Source of the DNA: Mucilaginibacter lacusdianchii
GTDB taxonomy: Bacteria > Bacteroidota > Bacteroidia > Sphingobacteriales > Sphingobacteriaceae
Assembly (NCBI RefSeq): GCF_009770985.1
Contig: NZ_WSRW01000007.1
Location: 1 to 64,000 of the forward strand
Reading direction: 5' to 3'
DNA length: 64,000 nt
Part shown: one piece after another, positions 25,823 to 34,019 of the stretch
Numbering within the stretch: the first letter of the stretch is position 1
Layout: every line of letters starts with the position of its first letter
The notes under the pieces: model-generated
Databases searched by the model: none
The model's input: the letters and a program-made list of their open reading frames with translations, nothing else
Told to the model about the DNA's origin: nothing
Program-made: the position numbers and the translations under genes

Positions 25823-26112
25823 CTAATCTTCATTAAATCCGCGGTATTTAGCCCATTGAAGTTTTGAAGAATAGATATTCTCGCGGGTAGGTATTTTATC
25901 CGCAGCAAGCACTTGACTGTGTTTTGCAGGAATAGGTTTGCCTTTACTAATAATACAATATAGTAAATCTTCAGCTATAACGGTTATAAATACTTCTCCT
26001 AATTCTAAGCTGCTCGGCTTAACGATGGTTTCAGGTAATAAATATTGCAGGAGTAGATTTTACCAAACTTTTGCTCTTTGATTAATTCAGGCAACATAGG
26101 TTGTTTTGCCAT
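25823..26112 (-). pseudogene. Frameshifted small gene (~96 codons)
   Basis: From the ATG at 26112 the frame reads MAKQPMLPELIKEQKFGKIY and then, after a one-base shift near 26055, LLQYLLPETIVKPSSLELGE onward, through KGKPIPAKHSQVLAADKIPT to the TAG at 25823-25825. The two halves make one smooth polar protein, so a single indel broke it. I do not recognise the family. Confidence 0.5.
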
Positions 26113-26289
26113 ATGAAAATATAACGGTTTGTCGGTGAGAATAACTGAACTTGAGATCAGCGACATGTGAGTGTTTTACGTCGGATTTAGTGGGAAATAA
26201 AGAAGAGCAATGGATATACGAAGGAAAGATTCTGACGGTGTCAGAATCAGTGATACAACATTGTTTAGAAAGGTTCCCTATTTATTGCT

Positions 26290-28632
26290 TCAACGCTCAA
26301 ATAATTGCCTGATGGCTTCATCTTCATTAACTGGCGATGGAGAACGGTTGATTCGGTCACCCGGATCGTAGTCATCATGCGTGTCTCTGTTTTCAATATA
26401 ATTATTGAATAAACCCTGGGTATCAATATCAGCGTACTCGTAAAATTCTTGGGAAAACTGAGATAGATTGCAATCACTTAAGAACTCATCATAGTCAGAT
26501 ACCACTTTATCTTCAATCGCAGCCATCACACGACCTTGATAATCCGAATAATAATCGCCATCAATATCATATACCCCATAATCGACACCTGACAGGTCGA
26601 GATCATCCGTGCTGTACAAGTGGTTGACGCTGTAACGTAATGCCCTTCGAAAATCATCATTGGAAGACCATTCATCCTCGTCAATCTCGTAGTAACCTAA
26701 TTCTTCAGTAATATTCTTTAGATCGCCTCTGTCACGGGCTGTTTCAACAGCGATATGAAAAAAATCCAGCCAGTGTGAGGAGATATACTTTTTTACTTCG
26801 TCGTAATAATAAATAGTGCTGATTACTGACATCAATTCCTTATGATCGACGTTCTTGGCGTAAGTCAGATCCATGCCCTCGATAATTTCTAACAACTCAA
26901 CTTCAGTAACCAATGCTTGAAAATAATGAAGCAAAATATAAAGGTGTTTGAGCTTGCCATTCACGGGGTCACCGACGTTGGCGATAAGCTGCGGTAGCCG
27001 TTTACAATATATAGGATAGTAATGACCAAGCTGTTCGGGTTCCAACGTAATAGCTTTACTTGGCAAAGTTTGGAAATAGCCTGTCAATTGCCCGAAATAG
27101 CTAATGGAATTAAGAATACGTTTCACCTCAGCACTGTTGTCACGCAGGTAATTAATTAAAAAGTCTGCGACAGAAGGATTGAGTAGCGCAAAAGTAACCT
27201 GACCTGTATCAGCGTCTTTTTCGCTTCGCATAAAGCCATCAAGCAATTTTCGTAGTGAGCGTTGATAGGCGCCCGTCTTTAGTTGAAAGCCGTTCGTTTT
27301 AATTTCGTAGTCATATCGGCCCTCAAAAGCTCTTTCCAACCATTGGGATGAAACTTTATAAGCGCCAAGACTGAATAAAGTCGTTAGTAGAAATCGGTCC
27401 TCGTCATCCAACTGATTGATAAAGGCGTGGTGCCATATCTGGTCAGGATTATCCAGGCAACTAAAAATGAATTTTTCAGTTTCTGATGCATCTATGGCCT
27501 GTAATTGCGCCGCTGATGTGATAAACTCTATTAACCGGGGAAAATAGTTTTTATGGTTGATGATGCGCAGATAATTCCTTGGCTGTAAAAAAATATCATA
27601 TTGTTCGGCAGCTATACCGGAATGGAACAAATGATTATACAAGATCTTTGCTTTGTCAAGCTTGGAATAAGCCTTTATCTCTAATTCATACTTCGACAAA
27701 TCCGCCAGCCCGGAACGATTAAAGTTTTCAAACCGCGATTGAGCTTGTTTCAAAATGGTCGTTCGGGTCGTTAATACAAAATACTTATTAGGGCTTGCTT
27801 GTATCCTTTCAATAAAATTGACAATTTTTTGTTCACTGTTCCTGGGATTCATAATCTCCGATAGATTGGAACCTAAAAAATCATCAAAGAATACCACCTG
27901 TTTGTCATCAGGCGAACGACTCAGCATATCCTCTGCATCTTTTAATTGGTCATCAACATAAATGAGCTGATGTCCTGCAGCCAACATATCGCAAATCAAT
28001 AAGTAAGCGATGGTGGTTTTACCGATGCCAGGCTCGCCGCTGATGATCAAAAAGTGATGTTGTCGTAACTTGCTAACTGCAATATCGAAATTATTTGTGG
28101 GCACATATAGACTTGCCCGTTTAATAATTTTTTCTTTGATAAAACCAGATCGCCCGCTTATACCATTCGTTAATATTTCATGTAATATATGCGTACTTGT
28201 TAGCCAGAGCTTATAAAACTTTTTTTCCACAGCCGGATTACTCGAAATCATCGAATGGATCCGCTCACGGGCATATACATCCTGCGAATTCTTGATAAAA
28301 GGTTTCATTAGTTGCACGATCTCATCGGCTTGTCCTACACTCAAATCGAGGGCCGTAGTCAGTATATAGCGTTTTGGCCGCGGAGAAAGAGCCATCATTT
28401 TTTTTTGCTCTTTGACCAGTTCCGATTTAAGTTTGGAAAAGCTGGAACGGATATAACGTTTGGCCTGAACAATGATTTGATTCTCTCGAGTGCCGGCGTA
28501 ACGCAAGTCGACGCCTTTGTCAGCGCCGCTTTTAAAATTTTGAAAACTGATATTTAATTCATTTTCCAGCAGCTCCTTGGAAAGTTCTTCAAATTCCTTA
28601 TCGTGTAAAACTTCTAAATGGTAGTAGGCCAT
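26290..28632 (-). CDS. Restriction endonuclease-nSTAND NTPase defence protein
   Basis: The Met at 28632 (MAYYHLEVLHDKEFEELSKE) is the likely start, giving 780 residues; the upstream 13-codon extension is hydrophobic and atypical. Residues 1-110 are an Mrr-like PD-(D/E)XK domain (Asp42 in GVDLRYAG, then VQAKRY with Gln56 and Lys58). A STAND-type P-loop NTPase (nSTAND3-like) follows: VPTNNFDIAVSKLRQHHF, Walker A GEPGIGKTT (199-207), Walker B VVFFDDFLGS. The rest is helical sensor-type sequence ending in an acidic Asp/Tyr-rich tail. Such proteins are thought to sense phage components and activate DNA cleavage. It is a lone gene flanked by other defence loci. Confidence 0.85.
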   Translation of the reverse strand: MAYYHLEVLHDKEFEELSKELLENELNISFQNFKSGADKGVDLRYAGTRENQIIVQAKRYIRSSFSKLKSELVKEQKKMMALSPRPKRYILTTALDLSVGQADEIVQLMKPFIKNSQDVYARERIHSMISSNPAVEKKFYKLWLTSTHILHEILTNGISGRSGFIKEKIIKRASLYVPTNNFDIAVSKLRQHHFLIISGEPGIGKTTIAYLLICDMLAAGHQLIYVDDQLKDAEDMLSRSPDDKQVVFFDDFLGSNLSEIMNPRNSEQKIVNFIERIQASPNKYFVLTTRTTILKQAQSRFENFNRSGLADLSKYELEIKAYSKLDKAKILYNHLFHSGIAAEQYDIFLQPRNYLRIINHKNYFPRLIEFITSAAQLQAIDASETEKFIFSCLDNPDQIWHHAFINQLDDEDRFLLTTLFSLGAYKVSSQWLERAFEGRYDYEIKTNGFQLKTGAYQRSLRKLLDGFMRSEKDADTGQVTFALLNPSVADFLINYLRDNSAEVKRILNSISYFGQLTGYFQTLPSKAITLEPEQLGHYYPIYCKRLPQLIANVGDPVNGKLKHLYILLHYFQALVTEVELLEIIEGMDLTYAKNVDHKELMSVISTIYYYDEVKKYISSHWLDFFHIAVETARDRGDLKNITEELGYYEIDEDEWSSNDDFRRALRYSVNHLYSTDDLDLSGVDYGVYDIDGDYYSDYQGRVMAAIEDKVVSDYDEFLSDCNLSQFSQEFYEYADIDTQGLFNNYIENRDTHDDYDPGDRINRSPSPVNEDEAIRQLFER

Positions 28633-28910
28633 GAAACTAACAAAAACATAAAAATACCAATCTATAGTCAATATAGCAATTACACAAAAAGGACCATGTA
28701 TTCAGAAATCAAAAATTTCGATTTATTAGGTCAACAGCGGATAACTGAACATTATCAAACGTATTTCCCCAAGTGAAAGAATGACAATGCTAAAGCATGA
28801 GCCATGTTGATGTGTTACCCCAACGGCTAGCAACGATGATATAGGGTCCAAATACTTTCACTTCATTTTCCATTAATCTGGCTAAATTACATAGCTAATT
28901 ATACTTACTG

Positions 28911-29681
28911 TCATCTGCGTCTATAATGTGGCCAGTTATACACCTGTCCAATCAAAATATTGGATGGTAACCCAGGGAAATGTTCTTCAACGTAACCCTT
29001 AAAAGTCTGAACCGTTTCCATGTTATACCATTCCATCGCCGTAAGGTAAAGTTCCGGCCAAGCCTTGGTGTGTAGCATAAAACCGTACAATTGCACATAA
29101 GGCGGAGCTTCTTTGAAAGCACCCGCTGTCAGTTCCTGGTATAAAGTTTTATCCAGCGTTTGTTCCATTTCTTTCATCAGGTTATAGGCAACTATGTGCT
29201 GTGTTCCCCATTTAATGGCCTCCGCTATGCTGGGCAGCTTTCTATGTTCAAAGAAACCGTACAGGTAAACAACAAATTCCATTTCCGTTGCCTCACAAAT
29301 GTCCCTGCTAAAATAGGCGTAAAGCTTTCGAAAAGCTTCAAGTGAAAACCCGTCCCCCAGCTTACCTATTACAAAAGGGATCACCTCTTCCTCTTTTCTG
29401 ATGGCAAGCTCCAGGTCCGGGCCTTTCGTCGTGCCATCGGGCAGCGTAATCCCGAACCGGGGTTTGGAGAATAGCTCAAAGTAGTAGCTCTTGAAAAAAA
29501 TGGTTTTGCGCTCGTAAGTCACCTGCACATACAGCGGGTAGGTTTGCTTTCCATGGAAATCTACCTGCTTGAGGCGCTCATTGAGGTAAGTTTTGTAACT
29601 AACTTTCTTCACTTTTTTGAAAAAAAATTTTTGCCCGGTTTTAATGGCTTTTGCATACTGACGCTTATCGATGGTAGGCAT
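28911..29681 (-). CDS. Hypothetical protein of mobilizable module
   Basis: The likely start is the Met at 29681 (MPTIDKRQYAKAIKTGQKFF), giving 256 residues. The first ~85 residues resemble a β-rich module with KQTYPLYVQVTYERKTIFFKSYYF, reminiscent of the arm-binding part of Bacteroidetes integrases, but no catalytic domain follows. The remainder is helical with many aromatics. It is divergent from the HTH gene at 29909, with an inverted repeat between them. Function unknown. Confidence 0.6.
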   Translation of the reverse strand: MPTIDKRQYAKAIKTGQKFFFKKVKKVSYKTYLNERLKQVDFHGKQTYPLYVQVTYERKTIFFKSYYFELFSKPRFGITLPDGTTKGPDLELAIRKEEEVIPFVIGKLGDGFSLEAFRKLYAYFSRDICEATEMEFVVYLYGFFEHRKLPSIAEAIKWGTQHIVAYNLMKEMEQTLDKTLYQELTAGAFKEAPPYVQLYGFMLHTKAWPELYLTAMEWYNMETVQTFKGYVEEHFPGLPSNILIGQVYNWPHYRRR

Positions 29682-29759
29682 ACACCTACCAAATTGTATC
29701 AAAGGCTATCAAATTAAATGACAGGGCGTTCGCATAAAACATTTCAAACATAGATATTT

Positions 29760-29787
29760 GTTTTGACATATTTTATATTATCAAAAC
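29760..29787. promoter_or_regulatory. Inverted repeat in divergent promoter region
   Basis: GTTTTGA (29760-29766) and TCAAAAC (29781-29787) form a 7-bp inverted repeat around an AT-rich spacer between divergent genes starting at 29681 and 29909. It could be an operator, for instance for the HTH protein encoded to the right. Confidence 0.35.
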
Positions 29788-29908
29788 AAAAGTCTAAATT
29801 AGTTCTTAATCAAGCCGCTGTGCCTTGCTGGTAAGCAATAGTTGCTTATAAGCAAGGATGAAAAGCAGCCGGGTAATTTGATTATGCAAGATCACAAAAT
29901 GATGAACG

Positions 29909-30187
29909 ATGACGGTGAATGAGCTGATTACAAAAGAAGATTTAAGGGCCTTTAAGGCCGAGTTATTAGAAGAGATGCGGAGCATGCTGCAGCCGGTAAG
30001 GGCTGAGCACAAACAGTGGATCAAAAGCCAGGAAGTGCGCAGGCTCCTGGGCATCTCGCCCGGCACACTGCAAAACCTGCGGGTAAACGGCACGCTGAGT
30101 TATACCAAGATCGGCGGCATCCTGTACTACAAGCAGCAGGATATTGCAAGGCTGCTGGAAGGAAAGGAGAAGCCATGGAAAGGCTGA
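29909..30187 (+). CDS. Excisionase-like helix-turn-helix protein
   Basis: 92 residues. An N-terminal coiled stretch (LITKEDLRAFKAELLEEMRS) precedes a MerR/excisionase-type winged HTH: KSQEVRRLLGISPGTLQNLR followed by VNGTLSYTKIGGILYYK, the usual form in Bacteroidetes mobilizable and conjugative elements. Such proteins regulate excision or mobilisation genes. Its stop overlaps the next gene (start 30175) by 13 bp. Confidence 0.85.
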   Translation: MTVNELITKEDLRAFKAELLEEMRSMLQPVRAEHKQWIKSQEVRRLLGISPGTLQNLRVNGTLSYTKIGGILYYKQQDIARLLEGKEKPWKG

Positions 30188-30477
30188 CGCCTGTTATGGG
30201 CTTTTACGTTAAAGCCCAAGGAGACGTGCGGCTATTACCGACGCACCAGAGCCTATACCTGGCGCTGTTCTTTTTGTGGCGCCAAAGCGGCTGCACGGAC
30301 CTGTTTACCGTAAGCCGAAAGGAACTGATGCCGCTGGCACGGTTGCAGTCCATTGCCACTTATCACAAGTGCATCCGGGAGCTGAAAGCGTTTGGCTACA
30401 TCGAGTATCACCCGACCTATAACTATTACGAGGGCAGTAAAGTCAGATTGATTTACGAGGGAGGTTATGAGGTATGA
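30175..30477 (+). CDS. Conserved winged-helix-like protein of Bacteroidetes mobilizable element
   Basis: The ATG at 30175 gives 100 residues: MERLTPVMGFYVKAQGDVRL, then HQSLYLALFFLWRQSG and a helix-turn-helix-like segment (FTVSRKELMPLARLQSIATY, HKCIRELKAFGYIEY). This is the layout of a winged-helix replication or regulatory protein found beside MobA/MobC in Bacteroidetes. Start choice is supported by overlap with the upstream HTH gene. Confidence 0.75.
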   Translation: MERLTPVMGFYVKAQGDVRLLPTHQSLYLALFFLWRQSGCTDLFTVSRKELMPLARLQSIATYHKCIRELKAFGYIEYHPTYNYYEGSKVRLIYEGGYEV

Positions 30478-30653
30478 AGATAAGAGACGGATATAACAGT
30501 ATAACTGCACCCTGTGTGCAGACTGGTCCTGCGGTAAAGGAGCAAGCCATGTTTCGGTATACCGAAACGGCTTGCCGGATCAGCACCGATGGGTGCCTGC
30601 CGGAGTCTGCCGCACTACGTTTAGCAGAAAGGGGGCGTTATGGCAAGGCCTAA
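30474..30653 (+). CDS. Possible small coupled ORF (59 aa)
   Basis: The ATG at 30474 overlaps the TGA of the upstream gene (ATGA), and the frame runs 59 codons into the start of mobC. The product is polar with four cysteines and is not recognised. The same DNA holds two hairpins, so it may instead be a non-coding transfer-origin region that happens to stay open. Confidence 0.35.
   Translation: MKIRDGYNSITAPCVQTGPAVKEQAMFRYTETACRISTDGCLPESAALRLAERGRYGKA
30543..30574. other. Candidate transfer-origin hairpin upstream of mobC/mobA
   Basis: CAAGCC-AT-GTTTCGGTA pairs with TACCGAAAC-GGCTTG as an almost perfect 15-bp inverted repeat. A second short hairpin (GCACC/GGTGC) follows at about 30583-30595. 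Transfer origins of MobA/MobC elements usually lie just upstream of the mob genes and carry such inverted repeats. The nick site cannot be placed from sequence alone. Confidence 0.4.
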
Positions 30654-30999
30654 AGCAGATGAGGAGAAAAAGCTCGCCAAGGTCGTTCTCTTTAGAGTAA
30701 CGGACGGGGAGATGAACCAGCTGGAAACCGCCAGTGAGGCCTGCGCCCAGACCGTCGGACAACTGGTCCGAGTGAAAGTGTTTAAGGGCAAGTTTCCGCA
30801 GCCGGTGCTGCCGAAAACAGACCAGCGTATGGTGATTGAGCTCAATAAGATTGGTGTTAACCTCAATCAGGTAACCAAGGCACTCAATGCAGGGCTATGG
30901 CCTAAGGATATCCTACCTCTATTGAGCAAACTACTTTGGGTTCTTGAAAGAATACTGGATGAACTGTTAACACATGATCGCAAGTCAAAAGATAGGTAA
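30640..30999 (+). CDS. mobC: Mobilisation protein MobC-like
   Basis: 119 residues. A basic N-terminus (MARPKADEEKKLAKVVLFRV), a ribbon-helix-helix-like segment and the typical ELNKIGVNLNQVTKALN motif mark the MobC family. These are relaxosome accessory proteins that help the relaxase at the transfer origin. It overlaps the relaxase gene by 26 bp. Confidence 0.88.
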   Translation: MARPKADEEKKLAKVVLFRVTDGEMNQLETASEACAQTVGQLVRVKVFKGKFPQPVLPKTDQRMVIELNKIGVNLNQVTKALNAGLWPKDILPLLSKLLWVLERILDELLTHDRKSKDR

Positions 31000-32287
31000 A
31001 AGCTTTATGGGTGCGTTAGATTACAACCTGAAAAAACTATGCCACCCTGACCCAAGCCAGCGGGCCGAGCTGCTGGAAATGAGTTTTGTGGCTCTTGAGC
31101 GGAAGAACATTCGAGCGCAGGTAGAGATTATTAAGCTATTAAAACCAGCGTTGAAGCGGCATGTGTATCATACCAGCCTGAATTTCTCGAAGGAGGAAGC
31201 ACCAGTGCTGGATAATCAAAAGCTGTTAGCTATCGCGCACGACTACCTTAACGGCATGGGCTTTACGAATAACCAGTACTTCATCTTTAGGCATTATGAC
31301 GCAGAGCACCCGCATGTACACTTACTGGTAAATCGCATAAGATTTGATGGCAATGTAGTATCGGACAGTAACAACTACAAGCGCAGTGAGGCACTGGTTC
31401 GAAAGCTGGAAAAGGCATATAACTTGGTGGCGGTAGTCCAAAGTAGCTATAGAGCCGTGGAGCAATATAACGATATAACATCAGAACTAGAGAGCAACAG
31501 AACAACAGTACAACAGAGCTATGGAGCTATAGAGATAGATAACTATAGCACTGTAGAGCAAGGTAGCTCAATAACAACAGAACAGCAGAACTATCTATCA
31601 GAACGGGCACCGACGAAGAATGAACTGAAAATGATTGAACGCACGGGCAAAGCTTCTGATAAGATGTTATTGCAAGTGCTGCTGAAAACTTTACTCCAAG
31701 ACAGCCATGAGAACCTACGGGCGTTTATTGATAAAGGTGAGCAGGCAGGGATTCACTTTCTGTTCAATCAGTCACCGGCTACCGGCAGAATAACCGGTAT
31801 CACGTACTTCTATGAGGGCTTCAAGGCGACCGGCAAGGCCTTGGGCAATAAGTTTAAGTGGGGAGAGATAGCGAAATTAATCAACTATGAACAAAGCAGA
31901 GACAGCGCGGCAGCTGGCCAGGCTACAAGCCGAACAAAAGCAAAGTACGGAGAACTCTCAGCTGCAGGAACCGGTCAACCATCCGAAGGAAAAGGCACTG
32001 GTGCAGCTGTTGGGAACATTGGAACAGATCGAGCAGTATACACTGGCCAACGAGAAAGTGACCGGCCAGCTAACGGACCAGCAGCAGCAACTGACAGCAC
32101 GGGTGAACAAGCTGGAACAGGTAGTGAATATTCAGCAAGCGAAGATCAGGAGTCTGTATCTGTATATCAGGATAGTGCTAGGGATCGTTATAATGATACT
32201 TGGTTATGGAGTTATACAGGTGTTCAGATAGCGGACGATGAGGATGATGAGCTGAAAAGGCGAAGAAAAAGAGGGAGATCCAGATAA
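30974..32287 (+). CDS. mobA: MobA/VirD2-family relaxase
   Basis: 437 residues. The relaxase N-terminal domain (about 1-160) begins MIASQKIGKSFMGALDYNLK and holds motif III EHPHVHLLVNRIRFDG (His112, His114, His116), which binds the metal for nicking; the candidate catalytic Tyr is Tyr17 in GALDYNL. A Gln/Thr/Ser/Tyr-rich repetitive linker (about 155-210) separates it from a DNA-binding helical part. The C-terminal ~125 residues are low-complexity Gly/Ala/Thr/Ser/Asp, and in exactly this part another frame (31887-32231) encodes a coherent coiled-coil membrane protein. It acts at the nearby transfer origin with MobC and needs a conjugation apparatus from elsewhere. Confidence 0.9.
   Translation: MIASQKIGKSFMGALDYNLKKLCHPDPSQRAELLEMSFVALERKNIRAQVEIIKLLKPALKRHVYHTSLNFSKEEAPVLDNQKLLAIAHDYLNGMGFTNNQYFIFRHYDAEHPHVHLLVNRIRFDGNVVSDSNNYKRSEALVRKLEKAYNLVAVVQSSYRAVEQYNDITSELESNRTTVQQSYGAIEIDNYSTVEQGSSITTEQQNYLSERAPTKNELKMIERTGKASDKMLLQVLLKTLLQDSHENLRAFIDKGEQAGIHFLFNQSPATGRITGITYFYEGFKATGKALGNKFKWGEIAKLINYEQSRDSAAAGQATSRTKAKYGELSAAGTGQPSEGKGTGAAVGNIGTDRAVYTGQRESDRPANGPAAATDSTGEQAGTGSEYSASEDQESVSVYQDSARDRYNDTWLWSYTGVQIADDEDDELKRRRKRGRSR
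31887..32231 (+). CDS. Coiled-coil, tail-anchored protein encoded within relaxase gene
   Basis: This frame, fully inside the 3' end of the relaxase gene, encodes 114 residues. A Gln/Leu/Glu-rich heptad-type helix (LARLQAEQKQ ... LEQIEQYTLANEKVTGQL ... ARVNKLEQVVNIQQAKIRS) is followed by one clear C-terminal membrane helix (LYLYIRIVLGIVIMILGYGV). The structure is far more protein-like than the overlapping relaxase tail, so I think it is a real overprinted gene. It may tether or regulate the relaxosome. Confidence 0.6.
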   Translation: MNKAETARQLARLQAEQKQSTENSQLQEPVNHPKEKALVQLLGTLEQIEQYTLANEKVTGQLTDQQQQLTARVNKLEQVVNIQQAKIRSLYLYIRIVLGIVIMILGYGVIQVFR

Positions 32288-32390
32288 CAGTTGCTACAAA
32301 CCAGTTGCAGTGCTACCTGTTAGCTTTATTACTAGGCGCTAATCTGGCAAGAATTGAGTAAATTTGAATAGTTAAAAGGGGAAATCAGGA

Positions 32391-32741
32391 ATGGAGATTG
32401 TTTTAGATCAGCAGCAAAAGCCACAGGGTATTTTTCTTCCGCTTTCCGAGTGGGAACAAATTAAACCAAGCGTTAGCAAAGCTAGTGCGCTGTACAAACT
32501 CATGGACGAGCTGACGCAAAAGGACATTTTCGAGATGGATCCTGACGAGTTTGCCGTTCATCTGGCACCTGTAGCTCAGGAGGCTACCCAGCGCGCCTTT
32601 GTTCAGGGGCTTTATGTGTCATACCGGGCAGGCCTACATTCGCCTGAGAATTACTTTGTTCACGAGTATCAGAACGGGAGAAAAGTACTGGTTAGCGTAG
32701 ATGCCGAAACCGGAAAAGATCACTTTGTCAGAAACCTTTAA
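32391..32741 (+). CDS. Putative antitoxin of zeta-like pair
   Basis: 116 residues beginning MEIVLDQQQKPQGIFLPLSE, the type of N-terminus seen in short antitoxin-like proteins, with an acidic helical middle and a C-terminal VHEYQNGRKVLVSVDAETG. It ends 5 bp before the zeta-toxin-like gene, an arrangement consistent with an antitoxin or chaperone. I do not recognise a classical epsilon antitoxin fold. Confidence 0.55.
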   Translation: MEIVLDQQQKPQGIFLPLSEWEQIKPSVSKASALYKLMDELTQKDIFEMDPDEFAVHLAPVAQEATQRAFVQGLYVSYRAGLHSPENYFVHEYQNGRKVLVSVDAETGKDHFVRNL

Positions 32742-32746
32742 CCGGT

Positions 32747-33403
32747 ATGTTGCAGTTCACCGTGATTGCGGGTCCAAACGGCGCTGGAAAAAGCACCTAT
32801 TCCACCCGGATGTCCCACCCCGATACTCTCATCTTTGACCCGGATTTCCACAAGCAATCCATTGAGCAAAAGTATCCTGATATTGCAGAAGATGCGCTGA
32901 TGGAAGCTGTCACCAGCGGTTATCACATCATAGAAGCGAAGGCATTGGCCGGAAAGAAATCCCTGACGGTGGAAACTAACCTGCGGAATGAATTTTTAGC
33001 TGACAGAGCGGCTTTCTTTAAAGCAAACGGGTATCAGACACGCTTTGTGTTTATGCTGCTGCCGAATGTAGATTCATCCATGGACCGTGTTAACCTTAGG
33101 GTAAAGCAAAAGGGACATTTTGTAAGTGCCGCTAACATCCGGGCCAACTTTGAAGACAGCCTGAGAATGTTGCCCAAGGTTGCAGTAAAATTCGACCAAG
33201 TGATGTTGATCAGTGCAGTAAGTGATCAAGGGGTTAGCTCACTACCTGAATTACTGCTCACCATAAAAAGCGGCGTTGTGATTCGGAGGAATGACTCAAT
33301 ACCAGAATGGGCTATGCCGACGGTGGCAGATATTATAAGTTTAACAACGAACCAGAATTTGGATTCACCTGATGAGTACAAACGTTCAGGGCCAAAACGC
33401 TGA
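32747..33403 (+). CDS. Zeta-toxin-like P-loop kinase
   Basis: 218 residues. FTVIAGPNGAGKSTYSTRMS is a Walker A at the N-terminus (residues 9-17), followed by DTLIFDPD, SLTVETNLRN and RVKQKGHFVSAANIRANFED. These are characteristic of the zeta/UDP-N-acetylglucosamine kinase group found in mobile elements. Such toxins phosphorylate UDP-sugars and block peptidoglycan synthesis. The 5-bp gap to the upstream gene supports a toxin-antitoxin unit that stabilises the mobilizable element. Confidence 0.85.
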   Translation: MLQFTVIAGPNGAGKSTYSTRMSHPDTLIFDPDFHKQSIEQKYPDIAEDALMEAVTSGYHIIEAKALAGKKSLTVETNLRNEFLADRAAFFKANGYQTRFVFMLLPNVDSSMDRVNLRVKQKGHFVSAANIRANFEDSLRMLPKVAVKFDQVMLISAVSDQGVSSLPELLLTIKSGVVIRRNDSIPEWAMPTVADIISLTTNQNLDSPDEYKRSGPKR

Positions 33404-33421
33404 TACTACAATTAGAGACCT

Positions 33422-33793
33422 TTACTGCCTACCCTTTAACAATTCTATCTTCTCCCGCTCGCTCTGCAGTAGTCTTTCGTATAATTCTACCACTTTATCA
33501 ATAGGATTAAAGGTGCACTGATAGTTACTATTATTTAAAGTGCTATGATCATGAAAGTTGTTGTTCATGTTATTAAAGATCGAATCCTCACTAAAATACT
33601 TGACCGCTTCAGCAGTTACGCCTAAAACTTTTGCGACTTTCTCCAAAGTTTCGTCTTCTACTGTTTCACTTTGCTCTAACTTGGAAATTGCTTGCTGAGT
33701 GATACCAAGCTCTGCGGCGAGCGCATCTTGCTTCATACCTCTCAACTCCCTAAGGCGGCTGATTTTTTTGCCGATATGTACTGTTTCTGCCAT
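33422..33793 (-). CDS. XRE-family repressor
   Basis: The Met at 33793 (MAETVHIGKKISRLRELRGM) is taken as start, giving 123 residues. A Cro/C1 helix-turn-helix occupies residues 8-65 (KQDALAAELGITQQAISKLE). An Asn-rich linker leads to a C-terminal coiled coil (VVELYERLLQSEREKIELL), probably for oligomerisation. It is divergent from the sigma-factor gene and three evenly spaced TACAACC-type sites lie between them, so it probably controls that operon and itself. Confidence 0.85.
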   Translation of the reverse strand: MAETVHIGKKISRLRELRGMKQDALAAELGITQQAISKLEQSETVEDETLEKVAKVLGVTAEAVKYFSEDSIFNNMNNNFHDHSTLNNSNYQCTFNPIDKVVELYERLLQSEREKIELLKGRQ

Positions 33794-33826
33794 AATCAAA
33801 TATACTTAAAATTGGAATCAGTTTTA

Positions 33827-33876
33827 TACAACCCCTTGCTTTGTAAATAACAACCTTACAGTTGTCTTTTACAACC
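33827..33876. promoter_or_regulatory. Three phased 7-bp operator-like repeats
   Basis: TACAACC (33827-33833), AACAACC (33849-33855) and TACAACC (33870-33876) are direct repeats at 22 and 21 bp spacing, two helical turns each. They lie just upstream of the XRE gene and between it and the sigma factor. The phasing suggests cooperative binding of a regulator on one face of the DNA. Confidence 0.5.
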
Positions 33877-34019
33877 CAGTAGTGGTTCGGTACACCAAAG
33901 CCCTCTCCTATCTTGCGCTTACCAACAACAGAGGCATAGTAACACGAGCGGTCAAATATAACAAAAGCAATAATGCGAATGATCGTTTAGCACACAGGAT
34001 TGGTAATGGAGGTTTGGGC

